Assembly (NCBI RefSeq): GCF_000003605.2
Contig: NW_003134344.1
Coordinates: 253,446 to 288,513 of the forward strand
Direction: 5' to 3'
Length of the DNA stretch: 35,068 nt
Origin: Saccoglossus kowalevskii
Taxonomy: Eukaryota; Hemichordata; Enteropneusta; Harrimaniidae
The position numbers were made by a program, and so were the translations under genes. Below the pieces are notes generated by a model. The model ran no database searches. It had not been told where the DNA came from and was given only the letters and a program-made list of their open reading frames with translations. Shown in pieces: positions 34,150 through 35,068 of this stretch (position 1 is its first letter; each line of letters starts with the position of its first letter).

Positions 34150-34234
34150 CCAATCATATGTTATAGCACTAGGAACCAATCGCACCAAGTTCGCTAAAAT
34201 ATGTTACAATGACTGATCCTACAAGTCTATAAAA
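34150..34234 (+). promoter_or_regulatory. CCAAT/TATA promoter-like block, nested unit 2
   Basis: CCAAT at 34150-34154 and 34176-34180, then TATAAAA at 34228-34234; predicted start near 34259. The third CCAAT of unit 1 is lost through a 9-bp deletion. The conserved spacing of the remaining boxes is expected from the recent duplication and does not by itself prove use. Confidence 0.47.
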
Positions 34235-34304
34235 GATCTGAATACTTGTTTTAGCGCGCTAGTACATGTAACATTTATAGTGCCGAATTAATAAACTGTG
34301 TTAT

Positions 34305-34526
34305 ATGATATCGTTCTACTTGTTCCTGTTGCTTCGATTGGCAGCCCATTGCTCACCCGTCTTGACTTTTATGCTTGTTAGGGTTGCGATAAGAGTGAAA
34401 CTCTATTCTCAAGTCCTCCCCACAGAATTATTTGGAGCAGAGCTTTTAATGACTTTTGAAGGTTTTGCGATACCATTGCTAATGATGCGATCCCCTTTCA
34501 CCAATTATATTGAAAGTTGGTGTTAA
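34305..34526 (+). CDS. 73-codon frame with signal-like start downstream of the unit 2 promoter block; doubtful
   Basis: ATG at 34305, about 45 bp after the predicted start of transcription, opens a frame beginning with a hydrophobic stretch (ISFYLFLLLRLAAHC) and continuing through VLTFMLVRVAIRVKLYSQ. In unit 1 the same ATG stops after 20 codons because two single-base differences shift the frame, and in copies 1 and 2 the region also carries stops. The frame is therefore probably fortuitous or newly arisen. It does run into coding-like sequence shared at the nucleotide level by all copies. No family is recognised. Confidence 0.13.
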   Translation: MISFYLFLLLRLAAHCSPVLTFMLVRVAIRVKLYSQVLPTELFGAELLMTFEGFAIPLLMMRSPFTNYIESWC

Positions 34527-34827
34527 AAAAAATACTGGTTTTCATCTGCACATCTAACTGGCAGTCATTTACCAGAACACTACATCTCTACACATCGTCG
34601 ACAATTTCCTAGGAATGTCAAATCCTTTAAAACTCGGTTTGGGATATTGGTGCGGACATGTTTCTGTCGATTTTGTGCATAGTTGTTTCAAAGGTAAGAT
34701 GTAATGGTATACTACATGCATGTTCACTAATTTGTTTTTCATTTTGTATAATGAGATCATGTTGGCCGATTACTTTTTACTTGCTTTTGCCGGTTCGACT
34801 AGCGATAATTTACTCATAATTCTATAA

Positions 34828-35068
34828 TTCCCCTATTTCTAACATGGATTGAAATTGGCACTTGCGCTGTTCAATAGTCCCCTTGATTACAAACCTAATA
34901 CATCCAAAAAACTCTCAGCACCGTTACCACATAACCAATAAATGGGGTTCCCTGGCAGAATTACTATATATATATACTCATGATTTCAGCATTAGGGCTC
35001 GGCTGTAGATATTTTTGTTACATGCTTAACTCGAGATCTAGCACAAATCACAATAGCAGACGCCATTT
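34828..35068 (+). repeat. Nested tandem repeat, unit 3 (cut by window end)
   Basis: Begins with TTCCCCTATTTCTAACATGG and follows units 1 and 2 to the window edge at CAGACGCCATTT, just before the CCAAT block. It has a slightly longer TA run near 34966. Its presence shows that the nested array extends beyond the window. Confidence 0.92.

Larger units (their letters stand above)
33887..34827 (+). repeat. Nested tandem repeat, unit 2 (941 bp)
   Basis: Nearly identical to unit 1 by eye. The 61-bp difference is explained by about 21 bp fewer at the left of the insert (near 33990), a 9-bp loss that removes the third CCAAT (near 34186), and about 33 bp lost near 34482 between short ATG-containing repeats. 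The donor-like site is at 34694. Confidence 0.92.
28695..35068 (+). repeat. Copy 3 of the 7.6-kb tandem unit (continues past the window)
   Basis: Begins at ATCTAGCCACAACACCC and follows copy 2 collinearly through TTATCTGGCACTGC (29828), the GTATACTAAGTTTTACATG block (30514), ATGATTGTACAATCTGATCA (about 30826) and GTTCAATAG (32926). Differences are an antisense LTR fragment (29042-29208), an extra 1.1 kb (31195-32305), loss of about 450 bp, and a nested tandem amplification from 32885 that replaces the rest of the unit within the window. Confidence 0.85.

Noticed and set aside
1..35068. CRISPR arrays, rRNA, tRNA genes or prokaryotic operons
   Set aside because: No regularly spaced short repeats, no rRNA-like blocks, no cloverleaf-forming stretch and no operon structure were seen.

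Overview
The window looks like noncoding, A+T-rich DNA from an animal genome, most likely a marine invertebrate. There is no prokaryotic gene density or operon layout. It contains transposon-like repeats, an RTE-like 3' tail, an LTR relic, splice-site-flanked short open frames and an assembly gap of 310 N. The species cannot be fixed from the sequence. No complete gene can be supported; the coding entries are candidate single exons or decayed fragments.

Layout. (1) 1-13610 is mostly single-copy. It holds the right half of a TTAA-flanked inverted-repeat element (1-482), a candidate frameshifted terminal exon (3212-3642), an RTE-like tail (3960-4096), a candidate first exon with a signal peptide (4685-4823), a small element with perfect 19-bp terminal inverted repeats (6679-6814), a candidate minus-strand terminal exon (8794-9014), and a richer, LTR-like but unassigned tract (about 10480-13610). 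(2) 13617-35068 is a direct tandem array of a diverged unit of about 7.6 kb. Copy 1 (13617-20000) is truncated on its left, copy 2 (21061-28674) is the most complete, and copy 3 (28695 to the window end) is open. A full copy of the TTAA element (20036-20952) lies between copies 1 and 2. Copy 1 contains an 832-bp LTR-retrotransposon derivative with a 5-bp target duplication, and copies 2 and 3 supply the empty site. Copy 3 contains an antisense fragment of the same LTR family. (3) Within copy 3, from 32885, a second tandem array with a unit of about 0.95-1.0 kb begins and runs off the window. Each nested unit carries a CCAAT/TATA promoter-like block followed by a conserved splice-donor-like site.

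Function. Nothing here forms a recognisable pathway. The large unit carries a decayed C2H2 zinc-finger-like fragment (26841-26936; the copy 1 version is mostly hidden by the N gap), so descent from a tandem zinc-finger gene cluster is possible but unproven. The most notable content is the nested array-within-array, its repeated promoter-like block, and the paralogous empty sites that resolve several insertion events.
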